64,000 bases of DNA, taken from positions 1 to 64,000 of the forward strand of contig JAFDYX010000031.1 in the NCBI GenBank assembly GCA_018267215.1, in the 5' to 3' direction. Below, piece by piece: positions 24,589 through 33,312 of the stretch. Both the position numbers and the translations under genes were made by a program. Below the pieces are notes generated by a model, which made no database searches, was not told the DNA's origin, and saw only the letters and a program-made list of their open reading frames with translations. Numbering within the stretch: the stretch's first letter is position 1; each line of letters begins with the position of its first letter. The DNA is from Bacteroidota bacterium. GTDB lineage: Bacteria; Bacteroidota; Bacteroidia; Cytophagales; Cyclobacteriaceae.

Positions 24589-24735
24589 GAGCGGCCTACA
24601 GGCCTGCATTTGGCTTACTCGGCTTCAATAAAAGATGTGTAAGCGGTAATGATAAAATGTACCAAAAGCAGTTGAAATAGGTTTTTTCTACGATGAGCAT
24701 TCAAAATCTTACGCCAATCGCACTTTAAAATACAT

Positions 24736-24754
24736 CTTAAAGAAAAACTTTAAG
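24736..24754 (-). terminator. hairpin just downstream of mtaB
   Basis: A perfect 7-bp inverted repeat, CTTAAAG and CTTTAAG with a 5-nt loop, begins 4 nt past the mtaB stop. The stem is AT-rich and the trailing T content is weak, so termination is uncertain. Confidence 0.35.
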
Positions 24755-24757
24755 GGA

Positions 24758-26077
24758 CTAATGCGAAAAAACCGCTTCGTCTATTTCGTGCACGTCCACT
24801 ACGCCCTTATCGGTGATGGAGTGCAGGCGCACTTTTTTCAGTTCATTAATAAGAACCGGATCATATTGAGCTGTTACCCGCACATAGTTTTCGGTGAACC
24901 CGTGCATCTGCCCATTTTCTACATCGTTTTCGAATAATACAGTGAAGTCCTTGCCGAGATTGGCTTCGTAAAACGACCTTCTCTTTTTGTCGGATAAGGA
25001 ATGCAGCATGGTAGAGCGCTCGTGCCTTTCTTTGGCGTGAACAGAGTTAGGCAGGGTTAAGGCTTGCGTATTTTCGCGCTCGGAGTAGGTAAATACGTGC
25101 AGGTAGGAAACATCTAATTCATTTAGGAATTTATAAGTTTCCAAAAAATCTTCTTTTGTTTCACCCGGAAAGCCTACAATGACATCTACCCCGATGCAGG
25201 CATGGGGCATGGTAGATTTAATCCGCTCCACACGGGCAGCATATAACTCCCGCAGGTAGCGCCTGCGCATCATCTTCAATATCTTATTCGACCCCGACTG
25301 CAAAGGCACATGGAAGTGAGGCATAAAACGTTTGGATTGTGCCACGAACTCAATCACTTCATCGTGCAACAAATTGGGCTCAATGGAGGATATCCGAAAA
25401 CGTGCAATTCCTTCTACCAGGTCTAACGCTTTAATCAGATCAATGAACCGCTCTTTGCGTTCGCCCTCTTGTAATCCGAAATCACCTGTATTAACACCAG
25501 TCAACACAATTTCTTTTACGTCTGTTTGAGCTATTTTTTCTGCAGTCTCCACAATGTTGGCGATGCTGTCGCTGCGGCTGCTGCCGCGTGCCAGCGGAAT
25601 GGTGCAGAAACTGCACGAGTAGTCGCATCCGTCTTGCACTTTTAAAAATGTCCGTGTCCGGTCGAAGAGCGAGTAGGAGGTATTGAATTTTTTTACTTCC
25701 GTTATTTCAGAATTGAAGACAACGGCCTGTTTCGGCCGTCTGAACCCATCGAGGAGTTCAATCAACCTGAATTTTTCAGACGCTCCCAGTACGGCATCCA
25801 CACCGGGAATGCCCGAAATCTCTTCCGGCTTCAGTTGGGCATAGCAGCCGATAATGGCGATGTAGGCATCGGGTGATATGTTCCTGGCTTCGCGCACTAC
25901 CTTCTTGCATTTTTTGTCGGCATTTTCGGTAACCGAGCAGGTGTTAATAATAAATATGTCAGGCGTGTCGGTGAAATCTACTTTGCAATAGCCTTTCTCT
26001 TCAAATTTTCGTGCAATAGTGGATGTTTCTGCGTAATTGAGCTTGCACCCCAGCGTATAGAAAGCTACTTTTTTCAT
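24758..26077 (-). CDS. mtaB: tRNA-t(6)A37 methylthiotransferase
   Basis: The 439-residue radical-SAM enzyme converts t6A37 of tRNA to ms2t6A. It has the N-terminal UPF0004 domain, starting VAFYTLGCKLNYAE with cluster-binding cysteines including NTCSVT and GCYAQ. The radical-SAM motif is CDYSCSFC (about residue 151), and a C-terminal TRAM-like domain follows. GCKLNYAE is the form typical of MtaB rather than MiaB or RimO. The start ATG 26077 is set by homology and by the -7 element 10 nt upstream, which lies inside any longer reading. Confidence 0.95.
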   Translation of the reverse strand: MKKVAFYTLGCKLNYAETSTIARKFEEKGYCKVDFTDTPDIFIINTCSVTENADKKCKKVVREARNISPDAYIAIIGCYAQLKPEEISGIPGVDAVLGASEKFRLIELLDGFRRPKQAVVFNSEITEVKKFNTSYSLFDRTRTFLKVQDGCDYSCSFCTIPLARGSSRSDSIANIVETAEKIAQTDVKEIVLTGVNTGDFGLQEGERKERFIDLIKALDLVEGIARFRISSIEPNLLHDEVIEFVAQSKRFMPHFHVPLQSGSNKILKMMRRRYLRELYAARVERIKSTMPHACIGVDVIVGFPGETKEDFLETYKFLNELDVSYLHVFTYSERENTQALTLPNSVHAKERHERSTMLHSLSDKKRRSFYEANLGKDFTVLFENDVENGQMHGFTENYVRVTAQYDPVLINELKKVRLHSITDKGVVDVHEIDEAVFSH

Positions 26078-26086
26078 ACCGAACCA

Positions 26087-26094
26087 CAAAGGTA
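26087..26094 (-). promoter_or_regulatory. mtaB -7 element
   Basis: On the minus strand TACCTTTG is an exact TAnnTTTG match, 9 nt before the mtaB ATG. It confirms the short start. No clear -33 box. Confidence 0.5.
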
Positions 26095-26166
26095 AAACAT
26101 TCGTGGCGCATTTCGTTTATTTTGAACCTTGCGGCTTACATTTCTGTTGATGACTAAAAATTGATC

Positions 26167-26856
26167 ATGAAAAAACCGTTGATAAAAATTGATGTCGTTT
26201 CCGATGTTGTTTGCCCGTGGTGCTACATTGGCAAGCGCAGGTTAGAAAAAGCTATGGACGGACTGAAGGCCGAGATGGATTTTGAAGTGGAGTTTTATCC
26301 GTTTGAACTGAACCCCTCCATACCTTCCGAAGGGATAGACCAGAAAAAATATTTGTCAGAAAAATTTGGTGGCGAAGATCGCTATAACCAGATCACGGCT
26401 CATACTACACGCACGGCAGCGCAAGAAGGGCTCCACTTTGATTTTGCCAAACAAAAAATTTCTCCTAACACTTTTCAGTCGCACCGTCTGATTGCATTTG
26501 CCCGTCTTTTTGGGAAACAAGCAGCTATGAACGAGGCGCTGATGCGCGCTTATTTTGAAAAAGGTACAGATCTTACCCAAAATGAAAACCTGGTGGCTAT
26601 GGCGGCAGAAGTGGGATTAAACCCTGACGACACCCGAAAATTTCTGGCAAGCCAAGAACTTTCCGATCAGATAAAACAGCAAGAGCAATTAAACTACCAG
26701 CGAGGTATTTCAGGTGTGCCGTACTTCATTATCAATGGTAAATATGGTTTATCAGGAGCACAACCTGTAGAAGTCTTTACTGAAGCACTGCGTGAAATTG
26801 TTTCAGAAACCAATCAAGGCGAATCGTGCAGCGTGGAGGGGGTATGTACTACCTGA
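26167..26856 (+). CDS. DsbA-family oxidoreductase, FrnE-like
   Basis: The 229-residue thioredoxin-fold protein has the active site C16-P-W-C19 near the N terminus, the YIGKRRLE segment and a large helical insertion. The cis-Pro loop GVSGVPYF appears here as GISGVPYF. These features match FrnE and polyketide-associated DsbA proteins. There is no signal peptide, so it acts in the cytoplasm, probably as a disulfide reductase or isomerase in stress defence. It ends with two further Cys (SCSVEGVC). ATG 26167 is chosen over a TTG 6 nt upstream. Confidence 0.88.
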   Translation: MKKPLIKIDVVSDVVCPWCYIGKRRLEKAMDGLKAEMDFEVEFYPFELNPSIPSEGIDQKKYLSEKFGGEDRYNQITAHTTRTAAQEGLHFDFAKQKISPNTFQSHRLIAFARLFGKQAAMNEALMRAYFEKGTDLTQNENLVAMAAEVGLNPDDTRKFLASQELSDQIKQQEQLNYQRGISGVPYFIINGKYGLSGAQPVEVFTEALREIVSETNQGESCSVEGVCTT

Positions 26857-26925
26857 TTTTCTTGAGGAATAACAAAGACATAATAAACGAGTGATAGATA
26901 CATTCCGCAAGTCCTTATTCTTCCT

Positions 26926-26933
26926 TATTTTTG
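26926..26933 (+). promoter_or_regulatory. -7 element before SDR gene
   Basis: TATTTTTG fits TAnnTTTG and lies 19 nt before ATG 26953. No -33 box is recognised. Confidence 0.45.
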
Positions 26934-26952
26934 ATACGATAACAATCCATTT

Positions 26953-27651
26953 ATGAAAACAGCATTTATTACAGGTGGGAGCAAAGGAATCGGCTACGCC
27001 ATTGCCGATATATTAGTGAGAAACAATTGGAAGGTGGCCATCACAGGCCGGCAGCCCAAAGCAATTGAAGCCGCCTTGTCATCTTTGAATGCCATTAAAA
27101 AGGGAAGTGCTATCGGCTTTGTAGCCGATGTGCGCAACTTTGAACAACAACAAACGGCAGTTAATAAAACGGTAAGCGCTTTCGGCCAGTTGGATGCCCT
27201 GATAGCCAATGCAGGTGTTGGTTTTTTTGGCTCTGTCGAGACGATGGATGTTAAACTATGGCACGAAACCATTGATACCAATCTGACGGGTGTATTTTAT
27301 AGTGTGAAGGCTTGTTACGAAGCACTGAAAAAATCCAAGGGATATATTATCACGATGGGGAGTTTGGCCGGCACCAATTATTTTGCGGGTGGCAGTTCGT
27401 ATAATGCCAGCAAGTTTGGGTTACTGGGCTTTACGCAAGCCATAATGCTCGATGCACGTGCCCATCAAATAAAAGTGAGCACGATTATGCCCGGCTCTGT
27501 GTCCACGCACTTCAATGATCATACACCTAATGAACAAGATGCATGGAAGATACAACCGGAAGACATTGGCAAGATTGTACTCGACTTACTGACCATGAAC
27601 CCGCGCACGCTGCCCAGCAAAATTGAAGTGCGGCCTTCGTTGCCTAAATAA
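26953..27651 (+). CDS. short-chain dehydrogenase/reductase
   Basis: The 232-residue classical SDR has the cofactor loop TGGSKGIG (residues 7-14), NAG at about 88-90, the catalytic Ser in MGSLAG, and YNASK with the Tyr/Lys pair. GRQPKA after the second strand suggests an NADP preference through its Arg. It is a cytosolic oxidoreductase, similar to 3-oxoacyl reductase-like or YdfG-like enzymes. The substrate cannot be told. It has its own -7 element and converges on the next gene. Confidence 0.88.
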   Translation: MKTAFITGGSKGIGYAIADILVRNNWKVAITGRQPKAIEAALSSLNAIKKGSAIGFVADVRNFEQQQTAVNKTVSAFGQLDALIANAGVGFFGSVETMDVKLWHETIDTNLTGVFYSVKACYEALKKSKGYIITMGSLAGTNYFAGGSSYNASKFGLLGFTQAIMLDARAHQIKVSTIMPGSVSTHFNDHTPNEQDAWKIQPEDIGKIVLDLLTMNPRTLPSKIEVRPSLPK

Positions 27652-27669
27652 TGATGAAATCAATTGATG

Positions 27670-28089
27670 TCAGTGTAGTCTGATCCGGTAAACATCAGAG
27701 TCATTGCGTGTGATGTGGCGCGAAATAAAACCTCCGGGTTGAGGTATGTCTTCAATCAGGTCAAACATCTGGCACGATTTGGGTAACGCAGAAAAGATAA
27801 GAAGAAAATGATAGGTGCCGCTGTGCGGAACGGGAGTCCATGCTGGTGCATACGAAATATTTTCGGCATGTAGGAGTTGTGCGGTGGCTGAGGAGTGACA
27901 GTCGTTAAGTGTGGTTGTTTTCCAAATGCGCACGAGCAAGCCGGGCTCGGGAATATCAAAAAAACAGTGCACATAAATACAAGCATCTTCCAACAGGTCA
28001 AACTCAGTAGAGGCTAACCCATCTGTTTCTAATATTGTCTTTTTTTCCGGACTCAGCGTGTGGCTGTATGATGCAGAAGTAACACTCAC
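27670..28089 (-). CDS. conserved hypothetical protein, 139 aa
   Basis: The GTG start lies 3 nt behind the stop of the TIM-barrel gene, so the two are probably one transcript. No signal peptide or membrane helix is seen. The C-terminal block CQMFDLIEDIPQPGGF and RNDSDVYRI resembles a recurrent Bacteroidota module found in small beta-sandwich proteins of unknown function. I do not recognise a catalytic motif. The N-terminal half has a Cys/His-containing stretch (ACIYVHCFFD) without an obvious metal pattern. Confidence 0.65.
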   Translation of the reverse strand: MSVTSASYSHTLSPEKKTILETDGLASTEFDLLEDACIYVHCFFDIPEPGLLVRIWKTTTLNDCHSSATAQLLHAENISYAPAWTPVPHSGTYHFLLIFSALPKSCQMFDLIEDIPQPGGFISRHITRNDSDVYRIRLH

Positions 28090-28092
28090 AAT

Positions 28093-29043
28093 TTATCCGT
28101 TTATTTTCTTCCATGTTTTTTCGAGCAATGCTTTGGTAGCGCGTATGCCGTCCGGTTCGCTTAGCCGGTGCCCTTCATATTCAATACCCACATGTCCCTT
28201 GAACCCCGCAGCCTTTACTAACTGCAGCATACGGGTAAAGTCAATGATCGTTTCTTCTCCATCTTTATTGAAGTCGTACGATTTGGCGCTGACACCTTTG
28301 GCAAATGGCAAGAAATCTTTTACGCCCTCGTAGCGGTCGTACACTTCAGTGCATTTGTTGTCTTGCGTGCTGCCCCATTTGGCATTGGTGCACCAGTTGC
28401 CGAAGTCGGGCAGCGTACCGCAGTTAGGTTGGTTCACGGCCTTCATAATGCCCGCTACCCATTGGCCATCGGCACTGTATAAGCCGTGGTTTTCAATAAT
28501 GACATTGATGTTTTCCTGCGAGGCATAAGTACAGAGAATCGTCATAGATTCGATCATGGCTTTTTGCACCGCCTCTTTGGCGCCATCGCCAAAAGCATTG
28601 ACACGGATAGAGTGGCAACCCAACAACTTGGCGGCATTGATCCATTTAAAATGGTTTTCTACTGCTTTTTTTCTTTCGGGTTTGTTTAGGTTTCCCAAGT
28701 CGCCTTCGTTGTCAACCATTATGAGCAGGTTTTTCACGCCAAGATCGTTGGCCGTTTTCTTCATCTGCAGCCAAAATTTTTCTTCGGTGGCATGTGCCTG
28801 ATAAAAGCTGCCCACATATTCAATGGCCTGAATACCATAATTATTCTTGGCAATAGCTGCAAAATTTTCGGGCTTCAATTCTCCTTTTTCTATGGCGCGG
28901 TGCATTGACCATTGCGCCAACGAAATATTCAGTGGAGGTAATTCATCGGTAGTCAAGGCACTGAATGCCGACCCGATTACCGGTATCTGTACAGCCGATG
29001 CACCGGCTATTAATTTTTTAATGAACTCTCTGCGGTTATTCAT
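28093..29043 (-). CDS. exported TIM-barrel isomerase-like protein (hydroxypyruvate isomerase type)
   Basis: The 316-residue protein starts with a Tat-like signal (NRREFIKK followed by a hydrophobic stretch), so it is probably exported folded. The rest is a xylose-isomerase-like TIM barrel. Likely metal or active-site residues are the Glu in VIIENHG, the Asp in LPDFGNW and the Glu near the end in GIEYEGH. Such proteins are sugar-phosphate isomerase/epimerase relatives common in Bacteroidota periplasm. The substrate is unknown. It heads a two-gene unit with the hypothetical protein at 27670. Confidence 0.85.
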   Translation of the reverse strand: MNNRREFIKKLIAGASAVQIPVIGSAFSALTTDELPPLNISLAQWSMHRAIEKGELKPENFAAIAKNNYGIQAIEYVGSFYQAHATEEKFWLQMKKTANDLGVKNLLIMVDNEGDLGNLNKPERKKAVENHFKWINAAKLLGCHSIRVNAFGDGAKEAVQKAMIESMTILCTYASQENINVIIENHGLYSADGQWVAGIMKAVNQPNCGTLPDFGNWCTNAKWGSTQDNKCTEVYDRYEGVKDFLPFAKGVSAKSYDFNKDGEETIIDFTRMLQLVKAAGFKGHVGIEYEGHRLSEPDGIRATKALLEKTWKKING

Positions 29044-29085
29044 AATTCTTTTTTTTGTACATATTTTTCCTACTGTATTTTTCTT

Positions 29086-30456
29086 CTATCCCGAAATGCT
29101 CGCTATAATTTCTGAAACTAATTTATTCATGTCAAAGTCATCTTTTTTGGTGAGTCCCAACCTGACCACCACTAATTTTTTTGAAGGGATGACAAAAATA
29201 AATTGTCCCTCAAATCCTTCTGCCTGAAAACTATCTGCCGGCACGTTGGGATAGCTGCGATTGGCCGGATTAGATTTCTCTCCGGCATTTGTCCACCACT
29301 GCGCCCCATACTCGCCCCGGTGCGCTCCGTTGGCGGGTGTGGAAGAATAAGCTACCCATCCTACGGGCAATATCCGTTCGCCCTTCCATACGCCATCGTT
29401 GAGATACAGCTGACCGAAGCGGGCGAAATCGCGAGCTGTAGCAAATGAATAAGAGGAGCCAACAAAAGTGCCTCCGGCATCGGGCTCTAACACGATGCCG
29501 TTCATGCCTATTTTGGTAAACAATTCGCGATAGGGAAACTGGTAATAATCTTCCTCTCCAATCGTTTGCCGGACGATGCGCGAAATAATGTTGGTGGTGC
29601 CGCTGGAGTATTGAAAAACTTCGCCAGGTTTATTTTCAGGCTGGGCTTCGGCAGCATATTGTCCCATATTTTTTTTCTTGAACAGCATGTTGGTTACCCC
29701 GCTCGGACCGCTGTAGTTTTCTTCCCACCGCAGGCCGCTGCTCATGTGCATCAGGTCTGATAACGTGATGTTTTTACGTTCATCATTTTTCCATTCGTCC
29801 ACCGGGGCGGGCGCGTCTAATTTCAGTTTCTCCTGTTTCACCAAAATACCTACCAACGCATTGGTGATGCTCTTGGTCATAGACCAGCCGATGTGTTTGG
29901 AATTTTCATCGAAGCCTTGGGCATACCGCTCGGCAATCAGTTGTCCGTTTAGCAACACAACTACTGCCCGGGTTCTTTTCAGGAGTGCTTGCTCAGACGA
30001 GTTCTCTGCAAAAGCCGCATCTAAGGCTGATTTTAATTTTGCCTGATCAACAGCAGGCAACTGACTTCCATCGGGCAGACTAACCGAGTCTGATTGAATT
30101 TCTTTGCTACGAAACGTTTTTATTTTTTGATGGCGCAATTCATCTTCAGTCATTTCTACTACCAGCGTGCAGCCCAACCCTTTTCTATAAATCGCTTTGC
30201 GCTTGGCCAACCCCCAAACAGTGGCGGTGGCAGAAGAGTCGCCTACATTGATTTTCGCAGAAGCCAGCGACAAAGGAAAACTGCTCAGCTCGTTGTTGAG
30301 TACATCTTGCGGACTGCGCCCACCCACAAATACACAGGAGCAAAGGTCTTTGGCATCGTACCCGGTGATGATCGGAAAAGCACGCCAGCCGTATTGCACT
30401 CCATAGACTATGGCGAGCAGGAGTACAGTAGAGATTAGTCGCTTAATGGTTTTCAA
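29086..30456 (-). CDS. serine hydrolase, class C beta-lactamase/EstB fold
   Basis: The 456-residue protein has an N-terminal membrane anchor or signal helix (LISTVLLLAIVYGVQ) and a class C beta-lactamase-like domain. The nucleophile is Ser192 in GWSMTKS with Lys195, and the second motif is YSSG. The region before the domain (about 35-140) is an extra module. Related proteins are esterases or D-aminopeptidases acting in the periplasm; antibiotic hydrolysis is not implied. The start is TTG, with no ATG nearby. It precedes the non-coding region 30457-31101. Confidence 0.85.
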   Translation of the reverse strand: MKTIKRLISTVLLLAIVYGVQYGWRAFPIITGYDAKDLCSCVFVGGRSPQDVLNNELSSFPLSLASAKINVGDSSATATVWGLAKRKAIYRKGLGCTLVVEMTEDELRHQKIKTFRSKEIQSDSVSLPDGSQLPAVDQAKLKSALDAAFAENSSEQALLKRTRAVVVLLNGQLIAERYAQGFDENSKHIGWSMTKSITNALVGILVKQEKLKLDAPAPVDEWKNDERKNITLSDLMHMSSGLRWEENYSGPSGVTNMLFKKKNMGQYAAEAQPENKPGEVFQYSSGTTNIISRIVRQTIGEEDYYQFPYRELFTKIGMNGIVLEPDAGGTFVGSSYSFATARDFARFGQLYLNDGVWKGERILPVGWVAYSSTPANGAHRGEYGAQWWTNAGEKSNPANRSYPNVPADSFQAEGFEGQFIFVIPSKKLVVVRLGLTKKDDFDMNKLVSEIIASISG

Positions 30457-30635
30457 GAGAAATTTTGTTTGCTAAAAATAGTGAAAAAGCTTCTAAGTAT
30501 TGTAGGTAGTTATTTGGGCGACATCATTCACCTGTGTTATTGTTTGTCAACCATATTCCCGCAAAGTTACCTGCCTCAGGAACTCTGCGCCTTCGAAGCA
30601 CAACCTACTTCGTTAAATCAACATCTTCCTAATCA

Positions 30636-30658
30636 GGCGCAAGAGTCTCTCTTGTGCC
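30636..30658. repeat. 10-bp hairpin, GC-rich
   Basis: GGCGCAAGAG and CTCTTGTGCC pair with one G-T wobble around a 3-nt loop. A T-run follows only 17 nt later, so it is not a classical terminator. It lies in the decayed region. Confidence 0.5.
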
Positions 30659-30715
30659 GAAAAAGCAATAGCAATTTTTTTTTAAACACAGATTATAAAA
30701 TCTACTTTATCTGTC

Positions 30716-30745
30716 GTTCGACATGCCCTTCGGAACATGTCGAAC
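30716..30745. repeat. perfect REP-like palindrome at the break of the Rhs remnant
   Basis: GTTCGACATG is followed by a 10-nt spacer and its exact complement CATGTCGAAC. An outer pair, CTTTATCT at 30705-30712 and AGATAAAG at 30774-30781, encloses it; the right outer arm lies in the Rhs remnant. The nested layout resembles REP-type mobile palindromes. No transposase is nearby. Confidence 0.6.
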
Positions 30746-30753
30746 AGCGAAGA

Positions 30754-30915
30754 CTGTAGTGTGTCGCCCTGGTAGATAAAGTCACCATCGTATTCCAAAG
30801 TCTTGGCCAGCGCGCCAGATGCACTGTACACTTGTTGTGCTAATTTTCTCCCGCCCGCATCGTAGGTGTAAACTATCTTTTCGCCCGTGTTCTTTGTTAC
30901 CTGCGTGGGCAGCAA
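30754..30915 (-). pseudogene. remnant of an RHS/YD-repeat protein
   Basis: On the minus strand about 54 codons read LPTQVTKNTGEKIVYTYDAGG and then KLAQQVY, EYDGDFIYQGDTLQ. This is the end of the YD-repeat region just before the Rhs core in Bacteroidota RHS proteins, where it normally continues FI.HEEGR. Here homology stops at 30754 and enters the palindrome. The upstream side breaks off near 30916. Intact proteins of this family exceed 1000 residues, so this is a fragment with both ends lost. Confidence 0.75.
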
Positions 30916-31101
30916 TGTTCTTCGAAGAAAATGTAGGGAAGAAAAAGTTGGAACGAAAAAGAGTTATATTTCGCGCCTCGGAAAAGGAAGTACGAGAAAA
31001 TGAAGGCATCCAACTCTCATCTTTCCTAAGAAGTGGAGCGGAACTAATAGGAACCACATAAAAACAAAATTAAATTTTTCTTGACACTAACAACTAAACC
31101 A

Positions 31102-33147
31102 ATGAGCAACAGTTTTACTAAACTCAGTGTGTTGATTTTATTCTTGTCAACCATTGCACAGAATACTTTTTCGCAAAAAGACCCTGCCAAAGCAAAATTT
31201 ATTGACCCTGCCAATATGGATGTATTGGTAAAACCCGGTGATAATTTTGTGGAATATGCCGGAGGCACTTGGTTGAAGAACAATCAAATCCCGGCCAAAG
31301 AAACACGCTGGGGAAGTTTTAATATTCTGCACGAATTCAATGTAAAAGCATTGCGCAAAATACTGACTGAAGCGGCAGCCGATAAAAATGCAAAAACCGG
31401 TTCAGTAAAAAAACGGGTGGGCGATTTTTACACAGCTGCTTTCGATTCGGCCACTGTCGAAAAATTAGGAGCCGAACCAATTCTTGCTGACCTGAAACGT
31501 GTAAGTGCTTTAAACGACAACGGTCAGGTATTAGATGAAATGGCTTATGAACGCACTCATGGTATGGGCTCTGCGCTGTTCGGGTTTTATGTAGATCAAG
31601 ATGAAAAACATCCGACTCAAATGGCCGTGCAACTTAACCAAGGCGGCACCTCGCTGCCCGACCGCGATTATTATTTGAAAGCTGACCCGCGCTCGAAAAA
31701 GATACAAACTGCTTTTGCTACTTATGTTACTTCCCTGTTTACACTCACAGGCTCTTCAGAAGAGCAAGCCAAGAAAAATGCGGAAACTATTTTTGCTTTC
31801 GAAAAGAAATTGGCGAAAGCACAATGGAGCCGCGTTGAAATGCGCGACCCGGTAAAAACTTACAATAAATTTCTGATCAATGATTTCACCAAGACAACAC
31901 CGTCTATTGATTGGAAAGTTTTTTTGTCGAAGTTTAACATCAATAACCAAGACAGCATCATTGTCAGTGTTCCTCATTTTTTTGTTACAGCCGATAGTTT
32001 GATAAAGAACGCAAGCATTGACACATGGAAAGTTTATTTGCAATGGCAGATTTTACGGTCTGCCGCATCGTATCTGAGCAAAGACTTTGTCAATGCACAG
32101 TTTGCTTTTACGCAGGCATTGACCGGGCAAAAAGTGCAAACACCACGGTGGGAAAAATCATCGAGCCTGACAGACAATAACATTGGTGAGTTGCTCGGCC
32201 AACTTTATGTGGCCGAATATTTTAAGCCCGAAGCCAAAGCACGCATGGACGAGATGATTAAAAACTTAATCAAGGCCTATCAAATCCGCATCAAGCAATT
32301 AGATTGGATGAGCGATGTTACCAAGAAGAAAGCATTGGAAAAGTTAGCATCATTCAATCCTAAAATTGCTTACCCGGATAAATGGAAAACCTACGATGGA
32401 CTTGAAATTAACAGCAAAACCTTTTTGCAAAATGTGCGCAACGCAAGCCACTGGCGGTTCAATGATATGATTAGTCAATTAGGAAAACCAGTTGATAAAA
32501 CCCGCTGGGGCATGACTCCGCCCACCGTCAATGCATACTACAACCCGGTGATGAATGAAATAGTTTTTCCGGCAGGGATTTTACAATATCCATTTTTCCA
32601 CCCTGATGCGGACGATGCGTTTAACTACGGTGGCATCGGTGCGGTAATCGGTCATGAAATTTCGCACGGCTTTGATGACCAAGGAAGCCAGTACGACAAA
32701 GACGGCTCGCTGCACAATTGGTGGACAGCCGAAGACCGCCAAAAATTCGATGCGAAAGCCAAACAATTACAACAACAATTTGATGCATACACCGTACTCG
32801 ATACGATTCATGTAAACGGCAAATTGACTTTGGGCGAAAACATTGGCGACCTTGGTGGGTTGAATGCTGCTTACGAGGCATTTAAAATGACCAAGCAAGG
32901 AAAATCAAACGCGAAGATAGATGGCTTCACTCCCGATCAGCGTTTCTTCTTGGCGTGGGCACAAGTGTGGCGCGGGAAAACACGCGATGAAACTGCTGCC
33001 CGATTGATTTTGACAGATCCGCATGCTCCCGGAGATTATCGTGCCATCGGCACACCTGTCAATATGGACGCATGGTACAAAGCATTTAACGTGAAGCCCG
33101 GAGAAAAACTCTATAAAAAACCCGAAGACCGGATTAAGATTTGGTAG
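31102..33147 (+). CDS. M13-family zinc metallopeptidase (PepO/neprilysin-like)
   Basis: The 681-residue protein has a signal peptide ending near NTFSQ and the full M13 layout. The N-terminal domain is helical; the catalytic domain has H518-E-I-S-H522 and the third zinc ligand and Asp in ENIGDLGG about 60 residues later. The substrate-binding NAYYNP also appears. M13 enzymes cut oligopeptides at the outer side of the inner membrane. The last residues KIW mirror the usual C-terminal Trp. ATG 31102 is chosen; a TTG 21 nt upstream would put non-signal residues ahead. Confidence 0.93.
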   Translation: MSNSFTKLSVLILFLSTIAQNTFSQKDPAKAKFIDPANMDVLVKPGDNFVEYAGGTWLKNNQIPAKETRWGSFNILHEFNVKALRKILTEAAADKNAKTGSVKKRVGDFYTAAFDSATVEKLGAEPILADLKRVSALNDNGQVLDEMAYERTHGMGSALFGFYVDQDEKHPTQMAVQLNQGGTSLPDRDYYLKADPRSKKIQTAFATYVTSLFTLTGSSEEQAKKNAETIFAFEKKLAKAQWSRVEMRDPVKTYNKFLINDFTKTTPSIDWKVFLSKFNINNQDSIIVSVPHFFVTADSLIKNASIDTWKVYLQWQILRSAASYLSKDFVNAQFAFTQALTGQKVQTPRWEKSSSLTDNNIGELLGQLYVAEYFKPEAKARMDEMIKNLIKAYQIRIKQLDWMSDVTKKKALEKLASFNPKIAYPDKWKTYDGLEINSKTFLQNVRNASHWRFNDMISQLGKPVDKTRWGMTPPTVNAYYNPVMNEIVFPAGILQYPFFHPDADDAFNYGGIGAVIGHEISHGFDDQGSQYDKDGSLHNWWTAEDRQKFDAKAKQLQQQFDAYTVLDTIHVNGKLTLGENIGDLGGLNAAYEAFKMTKQGKSNAKIDGFTPDQRFFLAWAQVWRGKTRDETAARLILTDPHAPGDYRAIGTPVNMDAWYKAFNVKPGEKLYKKPEDRIKIW

Positions 33148-33166
33148 CAAATGATTCTTTTGCGAG

Positions 33167-33204
33167 AAACGGATAAAGCCATTGATAAAATGGCTTTTCT
33201 GTTT
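33167..33204 (+). terminator. long hairpin after the M13 peptidase gene
   Basis: AAAGCCATT and AATGGCTTT form a 9-bp stem around GATAA. The stem continues past one bulge with AAACGGA against TCTGTTT, for 16 pairs in all. It lies 20 nt after the stop. The trailing T-run is weak. Confidence 0.5.
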
Positions 33205-33283
33205 AAAGGCAAGTAATTTTGTAAGGAGCCGACAGGATGAATACCCAATTATCTTTTCTGCCTCTGAGCTATTTTATTTTGTG

Positions 33284-33291
33284 TACCTTTG
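33284..33291 (+). promoter_or_regulatory. -7 element of the DeaD-like helicase gene
   Basis: TACCTTTG is an exact TAnnTTTG match, giving a short AT-rich leader of about 15-20 nt before ATG 33313. No strong -33 box is seen. Confidence 0.55.
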
Positions 33292-33312
33292 CCGCCTATT
33301 TAACAATTTATA

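Larger units (their letters stand above)
30457..31101. other. non-coding stretch with gene remnant and palindromes
   Basis: No intact gene is supported here. It holds the upstream region of the serine hydrolase, a hairpin (30636-30658), a perfect palindrome (30716-30745), an Rhs-family remnant on the minus strand (30754-30915) and the leader of the M13 peptidase. TATATTTC at 30965-30972 and TAAATTTT at 31071-31078 are imperfect -7 candidates for the peptidase. The pattern is that of a decayed insertion or deletion site. Confidence 0.6.

Noticed and set aside
30819-31061. 80-codon + strand open frame upstream of the M13 peptidase
   Set aside because: It is antisense to the Rhs remnant and rich in Arg/Glu without any recognised pattern.
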